DNA of 56,887 bases from the NCBI GenBank assembly GCA_051011595.1, contig JBPCTQ010000118.1:1-56887 (forward strand), read 5' to 3'. Shown one piece after another: positions 25,544-35,500 of the stretch. Both the position numbers and the translations under genes were made by a program. The stretch's first letter is position 1; the number at the start of each line of letters is the position of its first letter. Under the pieces are notes generated by a model. It did not search any database and had not been told where the DNA came from. It was given only the letters and a program-made list of their open reading frames with translations. Source of the stretch: JAOUEE01 sp051011595. GTDB lineage: Bacteria > Actinomycetota > Acidimicrobiia > Acidimicrobiales > SHLQ01.

Positions 25544-26616
25544 GCGGGTGGCGGCGCGATCTGCGCATCGCCTTGCCCGCCTGGATCACCACCCGGGTGT
25601 TGGTGGCCATCACGTTCGTGGTGGCCCATGCCGTGGGAGCCGACGACGACAAGGGTCAGCTCACCCTCGACCAGGGCCTGCTGGCCTGGGACGGCGACTG
25701 GTACCACCAGATCGCCGAACACGGTTATGGCGGAGCCCCGGACGGCGCCATTCGGTACTTTCCGGGGTACCCGCTCTTGGGGCGAGTTCTGGGATGGCCG
25801 CTCACGGGTCGCAGCGACATCGCGCTGGTGTTGGTGGCCAACCTGGCCGCGCTGGCCGCCACCGTCGTGTTGGTCCGTCTGGCCCGCCGCGAATTCGACG
25901 GGACCGTCGCTCGCCGCACGGCGTGGTGGTTCTCGCTGTTCCCCGCGTCGTTCGTACTCACCTGGGCGTACAGCGAGTCCGTCTTCGTGCTCGCGGCGGC
26001 CGTCGCCATGCTCGCCACTCGCTCCCGGCGCTGGCCGGTGGCCGCCGGCGCCGGCCTCCTCGCCGCTCTGGTTCGACCTACCGGCGTGTTGCTGAGCGGT
26101 TTCATCGCGGTCGACGGGTGGACCCGTCGACGGCGATCCGACCGCTTCGGCTGGGTGGCGGCCACCGTCGCCCCGATCGTGGGGCTGTGCTGCTTCTTCG
26201 TGTGGGCGCAATGGGCCGAGGACTCGTGGCGCGCCCCGCTCGATGCCCAGCGCGAGATTCGAGGCGGATTCCACGAACCGGTGACAAGGGTGCTGCGGGG
26301 TCTGGGGCGGGGCCTCGGCGGCGATCAGACCGAGCTGTTGCACGCCGTGGCCGCCATTGTGTTCGTCACGGTGATCGTGGTGGTGTTCCGGTCGCGGCCG
26401 GCCTACCTGGTGTACGGGCTCGGCGGGGTGGCCGTCGGCCTGGCCGCATCCACCATCAACAGCTTCGAACGCTACGGACTGGGACTGATCCCCGTGATCC
26501 TGGGCCTGGGCGCCCTGCCACTGTCGGAACGAGCCCACCGAATCGGCCTGGCCGGGTCGAGCCTGGCCATGATCGGCTTGGGCACCCTCGCCCTCACCGG
26601 CCAATACGTGCCGTAA
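25540..26616 (+). CDS. GT-C mannosyltransferase-like membrane protein (PIG-V-like)
   Basis: The 358-residue membrane protein starts at an ATGA overlap with the preceding gene. The external loop reads LLAWDGDWYHQIAEHGYG, close to the W-D-x-x-x-Y-x-x-I-A-x-x-G-Y signature of PIG-V-like mannosyltransferases. About nine membrane helices follow. It would use a polyprenyl-phosphate sugar at the outer membrane face. Paired with the preceding GT-C gene, it suggests that part of the glycan is decorated after export. Confidence 0.85.
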   Translation: MSGWRRDLRIALPAWITTRVLVAITFVVAHAVGADDDKGQLTLDQGLLAWDGDWYHQIAEHGYGGAPDGAIRYFPGYPLLGRVLGWPLTGRSDIALVLVANLAALAATVVLVRLARREFDGTVARRTAWWFSLFPASFVLTWAYSESVFVLAAAVAMLATRSRRWPVAAGAGLLAALVRPTGVLLSGFIAVDGWTRRRRSDRFGWVAATVAPIVGLCCFFVWAQWAEDSWRAPLDAQREIRGGFHEPVTRVLRGLGRGLGGDQTELLHAVAAIVFVTVIVVVFRSRPAYLVYGLGGVAVGLAASTINSFERYGLGLIPVILGLGALPLSERAHRIGLAGSSLAMIGLGTLALTGQYVP

Positions 26617-26619
26617 CCT
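26614..26619 (+). promoter_or_regulatory. Putative -10 box of leaderless promoter
   Basis: TAACCT, overlapping the TAA stop of the previous gene, is followed by 7 bases and the ATG at 26627. Confidence 0.4.
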
Positions 26620-26626
26620 TCGGACA

Positions 26627-28924
26627 ATGGTCAACCTGGTGCCGGCGGGCGATCTCGCCGACGACCCTGCGGGGGACCATCGATGGGTCGTCACCGGCCC
26701 TCGGCCCCAGCTCCGGGTCGACGGGGATCTGCCCGAGGGCTGGTATCGGTTGCGGGCCCGGTACCGGGCCGACGACACCCACCCCGGTGAGGCCTTGGGG
26801 CCCCAGCTGCGTCTCACCGGCCTGGCCGGACCCGTCAGCGCGGTGTCACGGGCCCTTGGGCTCCGCGACGACCACATCGACCGCATCGTGCACATCCCCG
26901 CGCAGGTCGCCGCGGTGTTCGTCGACCTGCCCATCACCGCTCGCGCCGTCGACATCGATCAGTTCCGCTGCGAAGCCGTCGGCCAGGCTTCGGCCGCCCG
27001 CATCATGCTGCAACGGGTGCTGGCCACCAGCCGAGAAGGATCCACCCAGACCGCGTCACTGCTCACCCGAGCCTGGGAGTCGCTGCGCAGCAGCGGGGCG
27101 ACGGGGCTTCGCGAGCAGTTGGTGGCCGACTACGAGGCCGTGCAACGGCGCCGAGCCGGCCTGGTGGCCATTCCCTACCGGGAGTGGATCGAATACCACG
27201 ACGTCCGCGATGGCGAGGACGGCACCGCCATCGATGCCCACATCGCCGCCTTCACGACCACACCCACCATCTCGGTGGTGGTGCCGGTGCACGACCCGCC
27301 CGCCGAGCTGCTCGAACGTTGCCTCGACTCGGTTCGGGCCCAGCGGTATCCGCATTGGCAGTTGTGCCTGGCCGATGACGCCAGCACCGATCCAGCGGTG
27401 GCCGCCGTGCTCGACCGGTACGAGGCCTCCGATGGTCGCATCGAGGTTGTTCGCCGGAGCGAGAACGGCCACATCGTGGCTGCGTCCAACTCGGCGCTCG
27501 GCCTGGCCACTGGCGAGTTCGTGGCCCTGCTCGACCACGACGACGAGCTCCCCGACCACGCCCTGTATCTGGTGGCACAGGCCATCGACGCCGACCCGTC
27601 GGTCGACCTCGTCTACACCGACGAGGACAAGATCGACGAGGAAGGTCGCCGCTACGACCCCCACTTCAAGCCCGACTACAACCCGGAGCTGTTGCTGGGC
27701 CAGAACTACTTCTCACACCTCACCACCATTCGTCGCTCGGTGGCGGAAGAGGTCGGGTCGTTCCGGCCCGGCACCGAAGGCAGCCAGGACTACGACCTGG
27801 TGCTGCGGGTGGTGGCCCACACCGACCGGATCGTGCACGTCCCACACGTGGGCTACCACTGGCGAGCCATCGAAGGGTCCACGGCCAAGGACAGCGCCGC
27901 CAAACGCTACGTGATCGATGCCGCCCTCACGGCCCTGCGCGACCACGTGCCCGACGATTGGACGGTCGAGCCGGCCTCCGCCCCCACCACCTACCGGGCC
28001 CGGCCGCCGCTACCCGACCCGGCCCCGTCGGTGTCGATCCTGGTACCCACCCGCAACGGGTGGCCCCTCATCGACACCTTGATGACGAGCCTCGAGCTGA
28101 CCACATATCCCAACTACGAAGTGGTGATCCTCGACAACCAGAGCGACGATCAACGAGCGCTGGCCGGCTTCGCCGAGCTGGAGGCTTCCGGGCGGGCTCG
28201 GGTGGAGCCCTTCGACGCCCCGTTCAACTACTCGGCCATCAACAACCACGGGGTCGACTGCACCGACGGCGAGTTGATCTGCCTGCTCAACAACGACATC
28301 GAGATCGTCGACGGCGACTGGCTCGGGGAGCTGGTTCGCCAGGCCGTCCGGCCCGAGATCGGAGCGGTCGGCGCCAAGCTGCTCTATCCCGACCGCACCA
28401 TCCAGCACGCCGGGGTGATCCTCGGTCTGGGTGGTGTGGCCGGCCACGGACACCGCCAGTTCGCCCATGACGCCCACGGGTACTTCAGCCGACTGGCCAT
28501 CACTCACCAGGTGGGAGCGGTCACCGGCGCCTGCCTGGTGGTGCGTCGCTCGGTGTGGACCGAAGCGGGCGGCCTCGACGAGTCCGATCTGGCGGTGGCG
28601 TTCAACGACGTCGACCTGTGCCTGAAGATCACCGCACAGGGCTACCGCAACGTGTTGTGCCCGCATGTGGTGCTGGTCCACCACGAGTCGGTCACCCGTG
28701 GGGCCGAGGACACACCCGAGAAGCAGGCTCGGTTCGGCTCCGAGATCGACGTGATGCTCAGTCGGTGGGGCGGCGCCCTGTTCGACGATCCGGCCTACAA
28801 CCCCAACCTGGCCTTGGACGCGGATGCCTTCACCCTGGCCCGCGAGCCGCGTGTCACCACCCCCTGGCGCCGGCGCGCCGATAGCCTCGGGCCAGCCGAG
28901 GACCACCTCGACACGGCACCATGA
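26627..28924 (+). CDS. Glycosyltransferase with two GT2 domains
   Basis: The 765-residue protein has an N-terminal region of about 210 residues without clear family, then two GT-A domains. The first (about 220-450) has ISVVVPVHDPPAELLERCL, LADDASTDP and LLDHDDELPDHAL. The second (about 465-710) has VSILVPTRNGWPLIDTL, ILDNQSDDQ, LLNNDIEIVDGDW and the closing FNDVDLCLKI. The order matches bifunctional GT2 proteins of rhamnan or O-antigen synthesis, where each domain makes a different linkage. The C-terminus overlaps the ABC permease start by ATGA. With rmlBCD in the window, rhamnose is a candidate donor. Confidence 0.9.
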   Translation: MVNLVPAGDLADDPAGDHRWVVTGPRPQLRVDGDLPEGWYRLRARYRADDTHPGEALGPQLRLTGLAGPVSAVSRALGLRDDHIDRIVHIPAQVAAVFVDLPITARAVDIDQFRCEAVGQASAARIMLQRVLATSREGSTQTASLLTRAWESLRSSGATGLREQLVADYEAVQRRRAGLVAIPYREWIEYHDVRDGEDGTAIDAHIAAFTTTPTISVVVPVHDPPAELLERCLDSVRAQRYPHWQLCLADDASTDPAVAAVLDRYEASDGRIEVVRRSENGHIVAASNSALGLATGEFVALLDHDDELPDHALYLVAQAIDADPSVDLVYTDEDKIDEEGRRYDPHFKPDYNPELLLGQNYFSHLTTIRRSVAEEVGSFRPGTEGSQDYDLVLRVVAHTDRIVHVPHVGYHWRAIEGSTAKDSAAKRYVIDAALTALRDHVPDDWTVEPASAPTTYRARPPLPDPAPSVSILVPTRNGWPLIDTLMTSLELTTYPNYEVVILDNQSDDQRALAGFAELEASGRARVEPFDAPFNYSAINNHGVDCTDGELICLLNNDIEIVDGDWLGELVRQAVRPEIGAVGAKLLYPDRTIQHAGVILGLGGVAGHGHRQFAHDAHGYFSRLAITHQVGAVTGACLVVRRSVWTEAGGLDESDLAVAFNDVDLCLKITAQGYRNVLCPHVVLVHHESVTRGAEDTPEKQARFGSEIDVMLSRWGGALFDDPAYNPNLALDADAFTLAREPRVTTPWRRRADSLGPAEDHLDTAP

Positions 28925-29790
28925 GCAGCTCCGAAACCCCCGTCATCGTCTTCTCCCCCACCGGCCGCCAGCGGGGCATCCTCGGCTCGGCCCGCGAGGT
29001 CTGGGAGTACCGCGGATTCATCGAGTACCTCACCAAACGTGAGCTCAAGACGATGTACAACCGCAGCTACCTCGGGTGGTTGTGGTCGCTCATCAATCCG
29101 ATCATCGTCCTGGCCATCTACTGGTTCGTCTTCGGCCAGATCCTCAGCATCGATCGCGGCGCACCCAGCCCCACCGGCCTCGACTCGTTCGCCCACTTCC
29201 TCATGAGCGGCCTGATCCTTTGGAACCTCTTCAGCCAGGTCTCCAACGGATACCTCCAGGCCTTCCAGCAGTCGGTGGCCCTGCGCAAGAAGCTCTACTT
29301 CCCGCCGAGCGCCCACGGGGTGGCCCGCACCATCGTGAAGGTCATCGAGTCGAGCCTCGAACTGCTCGTGCTGGTCATCTTCTACGTCGCCTTCGACAAC
29401 TTCGGGGTCACGTTCATCCTGGTCCCGGTGATGATGCTGCTGGCCGCCGTGTACGGCATGGGGGTGGGGATGCTGCTGGCCGTGCCCAACGTGCGCTATC
29501 GCGACGTCGGCTACCTGTACTCGCTGGCGCTGCGCCTGTTCTTCTACCTCACACCCATCATCTGGCCCTACGAGCTCATCCAGTCCCGCATCGATGTCCC
29601 CCTCATCCGGTTCATCGCCGAGTGGAACCCCCTGGCCAAACTCATCGAAGCCAACCGCGACATCACCTACCGGCTCCAGTGGCCCGACCCGGGCGACATG
29701 ATCTATCTCGTCGTGTCGTCCACGCTCCTGTTCCTGCTGGGCTGGCGTTCGTTCCACAAACGGTCCATCAAGGCCACCGAGGGCCTCTGA
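28921..29790 (+). CDS. ABC transporter permease for polysaccharide export (Wzm-like)
   Basis: This 289-residue ABC-2 type permease has an N-terminal amphipathic stretch (EYRGFIEYLTKRELKTMYNRSYLGWLW), a known signature before the first helix of Wzm/TagG-type exporters, and six membrane segments. It pairs with the ATPase one base downstream to push a lipid-linked polymer or teichoic acid-like chain across the membrane. The ATG overlaps the double-GT2 stop, so synthesis and export genes are translationally coupled. Confidence 0.92.
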   Translation: MSSSETPVIVFSPTGRQRGILGSAREVWEYRGFIEYLTKRELKTMYNRSYLGWLWSLINPIIVLAIYWFVFGQILSIDRGAPSPTGLDSFAHFLMSGLILWNLFSQVSNGYLQAFQQSVALRKKLYFPPSAHGVARTIVKVIESSLELLVLVIFYVAFDNFGVTFILVPVMMLLAAVYGMGVGMLLAVPNVRYRDVGYLYSLALRLFFYLTPIIWPYELIQSRIDVPLIRFIAEWNPLAKLIEANRDITYRLQWPDPGDMIYLVVSSTLLFLLGWRSFHKRSIKATEGL

Positions 29791-29791
29791 A

Positions 29792-30961
29792 TTGACCACC
29801 AGTCCCGATCTGCGCCCCGCAATCGTCGCCGAAGGCCTGGGCAAGATGTTCCGGCTCCATCGCAGCTCGACCAGCAGTCTGAAGTCGATGTTGGGTGGCC
29901 TCGGCAGCGCCAACTTCGAAGAGTTCTGGGCCGTCCGCGACGTCTCGATGACCATTCCCCGCGGCTCGATGGTGGGAATCATCGGCCGCAACGGTGCGGG
30001 CAAGTCGACGTTGTTACGCATGTTGTGCGGCGTCTACCAACCCTCCGAAGGCCGAGTCGAGGTCCGGGGCCGAATCACCGCACTGCTCGAATTGGGTGCC
30101 GGGTTCCACAACGAGTTGTCGGGCCGCGAGAACGTCTACATGAATGCCGCCGTCATGGGGATCTCTCGTGAGATGGTCGACGAGCGACTCGACGACATCA
30201 TCGCCCTGGCCGACATCGGCGACTTCATCAACAGCCCCGTAGAGGTCTACTCCAGCGGCATGCGGGCCCGGCTGGGCTTCGCGGTGTCGGTGTTCCTCGA
30301 CCCCGAGATCCTGCTGGCCGACGAGATCATCTCGGTGGGCGACGTCGGCTTCGCCAAACACTGCACCCAGCACATGCAACGTATGCGATCCGAGGGCGTC
30401 ACCATTGCCCTGGTGGCCCACAACCTCGGGATCATGGAGAGCATGTGCGACCACGTGGTGTGGCTGCACCAGGGCCAGCTGATGGCCCAGGGCGACCCCA
30501 CCGAGGTGGTTCGCGAGTACCGCGACTTCATGATGGGGGCCACCGACGACGTCCCGATCTCCGAGGACACCGGCGTCACCGGCATCACCCACCTCGACGC
30601 CGCCTCCGAGGACGGGGTGGCCTTCGGCTACACCGGCGCCCCCCTCACCGTCCGCGCCGGCTACGACCTGACCCGACCGGTCGAACAGGCGCAGGTGCGC
30701 GTGTTCGTGCACCACCAGAACGGGCCCGTGTACCTCGGGGACGAGTCCGGCGACCCCCGCACCCTGGAGGGACGCGGCGACATCGAGTACCACGTGCCCG
30801 TGCTGCCCGTGCCCCCCGGGCGCTACAGCCTCGAACTCCAGATCGTCGACGGCGCCGGTCACGTGATCGAGGCCCGCCGCTCTCCGCTGCCCGTTCGGCC
30901 CCTCGGTGAGCTGGTGACCGAACGCTACGTCGAGATGGGCGGCTACTGGCGCATCGACTGA
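29792..30961 (+). CDS. ABC transporter ATPase with Wzt-type C-terminal domain
   Basis: The 389-residue ATPase energises the Wzm-like permease. Walker A is GRNGAGKST (65-73), the ABC signature is YSSGMRARLG and Walker B is ILLADE. After residue about 245 comes an extra 140-residue beta-rich domain (GITHLDAASEDGVAFG onward), as in Wzt proteins where it binds the finished chain end. This argues for an exporter that recognises a capped polymer. The start is TTG at 29792, one base after the permease stop. Its 3' end overlaps the converging sulfotransferase by 19 bases. Confidence 0.92.
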   Translation: MTTSPDLRPAIVAEGLGKMFRLHRSSTSSLKSMLGGLGSANFEEFWAVRDVSMTIPRGSMVGIIGRNGAGKSTLLRMLCGVYQPSEGRVEVRGRITALLELGAGFHNELSGRENVYMNAAVMGISREMVDERLDDIIALADIGDFINSPVEVYSSGMRARLGFAVSVFLDPEILLADEIISVGDVGFAKHCTQHMQRMRSEGVTIALVAHNLGIMESMCDHVVWLHQGQLMAQGDPTEVVREYRDFMMGATDDVPISEDTGVTGITHLDAASEDGVAFGYTGAPLTVRAGYDLTRPVEQAQVRVFVHHQNGPVYLGDESGDPRTLEGRGDIEYHVPVLPVPPGRYSLELQIVDGAGHVIEARRSPLPVRPLGELVTERYVEMGGYWRID

Positions 30962-31746
30962 GCGGATTCGGCTCGGGCCGACTCCACCAGCCGTTCGACA
31001 TAGCGCGAGCAGTGTTCGGGGTCGATGGTCGGATGCTCGGCCAGATCCCAGCCCTTCTGGTAGTCGAGCCGCCGCAGGACCGACGACACCATGGGCCGCA
31101 ACCACAACAGGTCGCGGTCGGTGAACCAGTGCTTCCAGTCCCCGGAGCTCTTGGTGCGCACCACTCGCTGGAGGTCGGGGCCCACGTCGGGTGTACCCAG
31201 CTCGTCGACCTCGAGGTAGATCTCCAACTGGCTGGTCTGACCGGCTATGTAGAGCTCGTAGTAGACCAAGGTGAAGAGGTCGCGGTAGCGGCCCAGCAGG
31301 TCGTTGAGCCGCGCCGTCGACCGGGCCAGTGCGCTCAACAGGTCGTTGCCCGTGAGTCGCCAGTAGGCGTGGGTCAGGCGAAGGAACGGCACCCCCACCG
31401 GGTCTTCCTCCTTCTTGCGCAGCATGTCGATGAACGTCTCGATCTTCTCCGGGTCGAGGTCGTTGACCCGGCCGTGGATGTCGTACAACAGCCACGACAC
31501 GAGGCGATCGCGGGGATCACGCACGATCAGCACCCGCCGGTCGAACTCCCCGAAGAGGTTCTTCTCCTCACCCGAGAGATTGCCGAGCAGCTTCTTGGCC
31601 ACCAGCTCGGGCGGCGACAGATCGATCTGGGTGAGGTCTTCGGGTTCGAAGTAGCTGTGTTCGGGTGCGATGTTGCGGGCGTCGCAGATGGCTCGGTGCA
31701 ACATGGTGGTGCCGCTCTTGGCCTCACCCAGGATGAGAGTCTTCAT
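30943..31746 (-). CDS. Sulfotransferase
   Basis: It transfers sulfate from PAPS to a hydroxyl, most likely on the local glycan. The N-terminus carries the 5'-phosphosulfate loop ILGEAKSGTTMLHRAI, and the 3'-phosphate region is RRVLIVRDPRDRLVSWLLYD. Length is 267 residues, usual for this family. It overlaps the upstream sulfotransferase by ATGA. The acceptor is not known; host-derived or lipid acceptors are less likely in this setting. Confidence 0.88.
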   Translation of the reverse strand: MKTLILGEAKSGTTMLHRAICDARNIAPEHSYFEPEDLTQIDLSPPELVAKKLLGNLSGEEKNLFGEFDRRVLIVRDPRDRLVSWLLYDIHGRVNDLDPEKIETFIDMLRKKEEDPVGVPFLRLTHAYWRLTGNDLLSALARSTARLNDLLGRYRDLFTLVYYELYIAGQTSQLEIYLEVDELGTPDVGPDLQRVVRTKSSGDWKHWFTDRDLLWLRPMVSSVLRRLDYQKGWDLAEHPTIDPEHCSRYVERLVESARAESAQSMRQ

Positions 31747-32498
31747 GTAGAGAAGTTGTACCCGAGTTCGCGGCTGATCGGACCACAGATCTCCTCGACC
31801 AAGGCCAATGCCTCGGGATCGAGCACGTCGGCGAAGGCGTTTCGTTCGTGACGAACCCGGCCCAGCTCCTCGGGCGGCACCTGTTCGATGTCGACGAATC
31901 GACAGATCCGGCGCACCACGGTGACCGGATCACCGGTGAGGTCGGCGTAGGACACGGTGAGCATCCGTTCGGGGTTGGCCCGTTCGAACGCCGCGGCCAG
32001 AATCTCCGATTCACGCCAGTAGTTGGCGGCACCGACGACGTTGTCGACCTTCATCACCTTGCCCACCGCCAGGCTGGCCACCACATTGCGGGGGTCGCGG
32101 TAGATGTGCACGAAACGGGCGTCGGGATAGTCGGACGCCAGCAACGACACGCAGTAGATGTTCTGGGGTGTCTTGTCGAACCATCGAGTGTCGGGGTCGA
32201 GCCCTTGCTTCTCGCGGAACAGCGCCATGTACCGGTCGGTGAAGTCACGGCGGGTGTGGGAGTGCTCGAGCAGCTCCCCCATCTCGTCCTCGGTGACCTC
32301 GTCGATCTCGCGGTGGCGAGCCAGCACGGCGTTCTTGCGGTAGTTGTGCTCGAACTGGCGGGTACCGAAGGGTTGGGCCCAGCGATAGAAGTGAGTCTCC
32401 TCTGGACAACACAACCCCGGCACCGACCGGAGCAGGTCGCGGAGCATGGTGGTGCCCGAACGCACGCAGCCGAGGATGAAGAACGGAGGTTGGGTCAT
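31743..32498 (-). CDS. Sulfotransferase
   Basis: This second PAPS-dependent sulfotransferase of 251 residues has the loop FILGCVRSGTTMLRDLL at the N-terminus and RFVHIYRDPRNVVASLAVGK for the 3'-phosphate site. FDKTPQNIYCV is the conserved K-T-P element. The ATG at 32498 lies 7 bases after the stop of the large fusion gene. It is translationally coupled to the next sulfotransferase. Two such enzymes suggest sulfation at two positions. Confidence 0.88.
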   Translation of the reverse strand: MTQPPFFILGCVRSGTTMLRDLLRSVPGLCCPEETHFYRWAQPFGTRQFEHNYRKNAVLARHREIDEVTEDEMGELLEHSHTRRDFTDRYMALFREKQGLDPDTRWFDKTPQNIYCVSLLASDYPDARFVHIYRDPRNVVASLAVGKVMKVDNVVGAANYWRESEILAAAFERANPERMLTVSYADLTGDPVTVVRRICRFVDIEQVPPEELGRVRHERNAFADVLDPEALALVEEICGPISRELGYNFST

Positions 32499-32505
32499 GG
32501 ATCTC

Positions 32506-35500
32506 TCAGCGGGTCCAGCCGGACACGTCGCCGCGCAGCTCGTCGTACAGGGCCAGCCAGTCGGCCGCCATGGCGCCGCGACCTCGCACGTTGTGCAGGG
32601 TGGCGGTACGAGCCAGATCGGCGTAGGCCAGACGATCGCGGCCGTACTTGGCGGCGGTGTGCACGATGACCTCCGGGTCGAGCTCGTCGACGACCAGGCC
32701 ACCGCCGTGTTCGTGGACCCGTTCGGCCGGCGCCCCCAAAGGACCGGTGATGACCGGGATGCCGGCGGCCCACGCTTCCGACAGTACGTAACAGTGCGTC
32801 TCGGGCCACAGGGAGAACACCCCGATGAACGTGGGGCGGATGACAGCGAGGCGAGCCATCAGCTCGTCGCGCTGGTACTCGCCGTGGCCGTGGGCCACGT
32901 GTTCGTATCCGGGTTCGACCTTGCCGAGAATCTCCAGGCGCACGCCGGCTTCGAGGCCGGCTTCGGCGATATCGGCGGCCAGGGTGGCACCCTTGGACTG
33001 GTTGATCCCGCCCACCAGCAACAACGTGACCGGTTCGTCGTGGCGCGGGGCCCGAGCGAAGGCTCGCTGGCGCCGGAAGTCGCGACCGTGCTCGATGATG
33101 TCGATTCGGGATCCCACATCGGCACCGAAGGTGGCGATGTACCGGTCCCGGGTGTCGTTCGACGGCGTGACGAACCGGGGAATGGTCTCGAACAGCTTGG
33201 TGGTCTCGTGGCGCCAGAGGTGCACGAATCGGTGTTTGAGGGGCAAGTCGTTGGGCAAGAAGACCGGGGTCGGGCAGCGGCCCTCACCTTCGGTGCAGAC
33301 GCCACGGCAGTAGCGCAACTGTTCGTCGAGCAGGTTGACCGATGGGCAGGCCAGGTAGAAGTCGTGCAACGACATGACCACCGGCAAGCCGATGGCGTCG
33401 GCCAGCTCGGGCAGATCGAGGGTGAGCCCGATGAGGTGCTGGATGTGCACCAGTGAGATGTCGTAGCGGGTGAGCACCTCCAGCGCGATGGCTGCGGCCT
33501 CGTCGTCGTGGAACTGGCGGATGTCCCAGGGGCGAGACATGTGCCACTCGTTCTCGATGACCCACTCCGGACCCTCGTAGCGCCACAGCCGCAGTGTCTG
33601 CCCGTCGGGCATCAACAACAACGGTTCCTCGTCGCCGGCGGCGGCCTCGGCCAGATCGCGGGCGAAGTACTCGGTGCCGCCACCGCCGGCGTGCAGCACA
33701 TGCAGCACCCGGGGCAGCGTGGCCTCGTCACCGTCGTCGGTGGCGGCCGCACCGGCGATCGATCGGGCGGCCACGAACGCCGTCGACGCCACGAACTCCT
33801 CGGCCAGCGAGGCGTAGTCCGGATACCGCTCGGCCAGTACCGCCAGGCCGTCGGTGATGAGGGCGTGGCGTTGGGCGTCGCCGAAACTGGCCGACTCCTC
33901 GTGGAACACGGCCACGTCGTCGGCCACCACGTGCTCGAACCCGGCGGATCGCAACTTCATGCAGAAGTCGTTCTCTTCGCCGTACCCACGCGGGAACCCC
34001 TCGTGGTCGAGGCGGGGGACTTCGGCCAGGGCCTCGGCTCGGACATACAGGCAGAATCCGTTGCCGGTGGGACCGGTGGGCCGTAGGTAGTGGCTGGCCC
34101 GGGCCACGCGGGCGGCGATGGTGGCGCCGTGGTGCAGGCCGGTGGGCACCGGGCTGGCGAAGGAGAAGACGCCGGCGTGGTCCGACAGCGGCGTGACCGT
34201 GCCGATTCCGGGTCGTTCGATCGCCGCCAGCCGCAAGCGCTCGGTCCACCGGGGTGTGACCTGGGTGTCGCTGTTGAGGATGATGACGTCGCCCTCGGTC
34301 ACCTCGTCGAGGCCCCGATTGACGGTGGCCGGGAAGCCGAGGTTCTCGGAATTGCGGATGATGCGAACCCCCGACCGCGATCGGAGCTGGTCGATGACCA
34401 GGTCGATTCGTTCGTCGGTGCTGGCATCGTCGATCAACACGATGTCGACATCGGACGGGGTGAAACGATCGACGGCCTCGAGACAGCGTTGGACGGCATC
34501 AGCCGCGTTGTAGATGGGGATGAGGACCGTCAGCCGGCGTTGCATGGTGCCGGCCCGCAGCTCGGACCGAACATGGTCCCAGTCGGCCTGGCGGGGCGGC
34601 GGCACCACCGGCGTCTCGGTGTGCTCGTCGTCTTCGGTGCCGCTCCCGGGGCTGCGGCCCAGTCGATCGGCGAAGCGCAGCACCCACTTGACGGCAGGCC
34701 GGGAGTACAACTCGGCCAGGTCCTGGGCCGTGAGGTTACGGGTGTGGATCGCCGTTTCGAGGTCGATGCGCAGGTCGGTCACCTGGTCCTGGAGGTGATC
34801 CAGTCCGCTGAGGTCGACCTCGGCATCGGTGAGCATGGCCCGTAGCCGTTCGATCTCATCGAGGTGGCGGTCCTCGATGGCCGTCCGCTCCTGTTCGATG
34901 AGGTTGATTCGTTTGTCGGACTCGGCCTCGATGCGGGCCACGTTCTCGTGTTCGTCGGACAGGCTCCGGCGGACCTCGTCGAGGGCGTCGCTCTGTTCGT
35001 CGATGTAGTCCCGAGCCTCCTGGAGTCGCTCCTCGTAGGCGGCCTCCGATGCCCTGAACTGGTCGAGCATGCTGGCGTGACCCCGGGCGAAGGACTCCTC
35101 GGCGATCGAATCGTTGAGCTCGTACAACGACACCGCCGCCTCGAACAACAGGTCCAGACCCGGTGTCTCCCGTCCGAGGGAGGGCACCTCGAAGCCGTCG
35201 TGGCCACCGTCGAGCGACCCCAGCACCTCGAGCAGCTGATGCTGTTGGGTCGACAGAACGATGCTGGCCTCGTCGTGGCCCCGGTGGTGGCGCAAGTCGG
35301 TCTCCAACACCGAGAGGAACCGGGCCATGCGGTCGGCGGTCTCGGCGTCACCGGCCGCCGGCCCCAGTTGTTCGACCGCGAACTCGACCAGGGCCTCGGT
35401 GTGCTCGGCGCCGGCCAACAGGTCGTCGTAATCGATCACGAACAACGGCAGGTCGGCCAGGCCGGCCAACGCCGTACGCGTGTAACGCTCCCAGATGGCC

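Noticed and set aside
25548..27914. Long alternative frame across the PIG-V-like and double-GT2 genes
   Set aside because: It is Arg/Pro/Ser-rich low-complexity sequence from a shifted frame. The real genes carry clear membrane segments and GT2 motifs.
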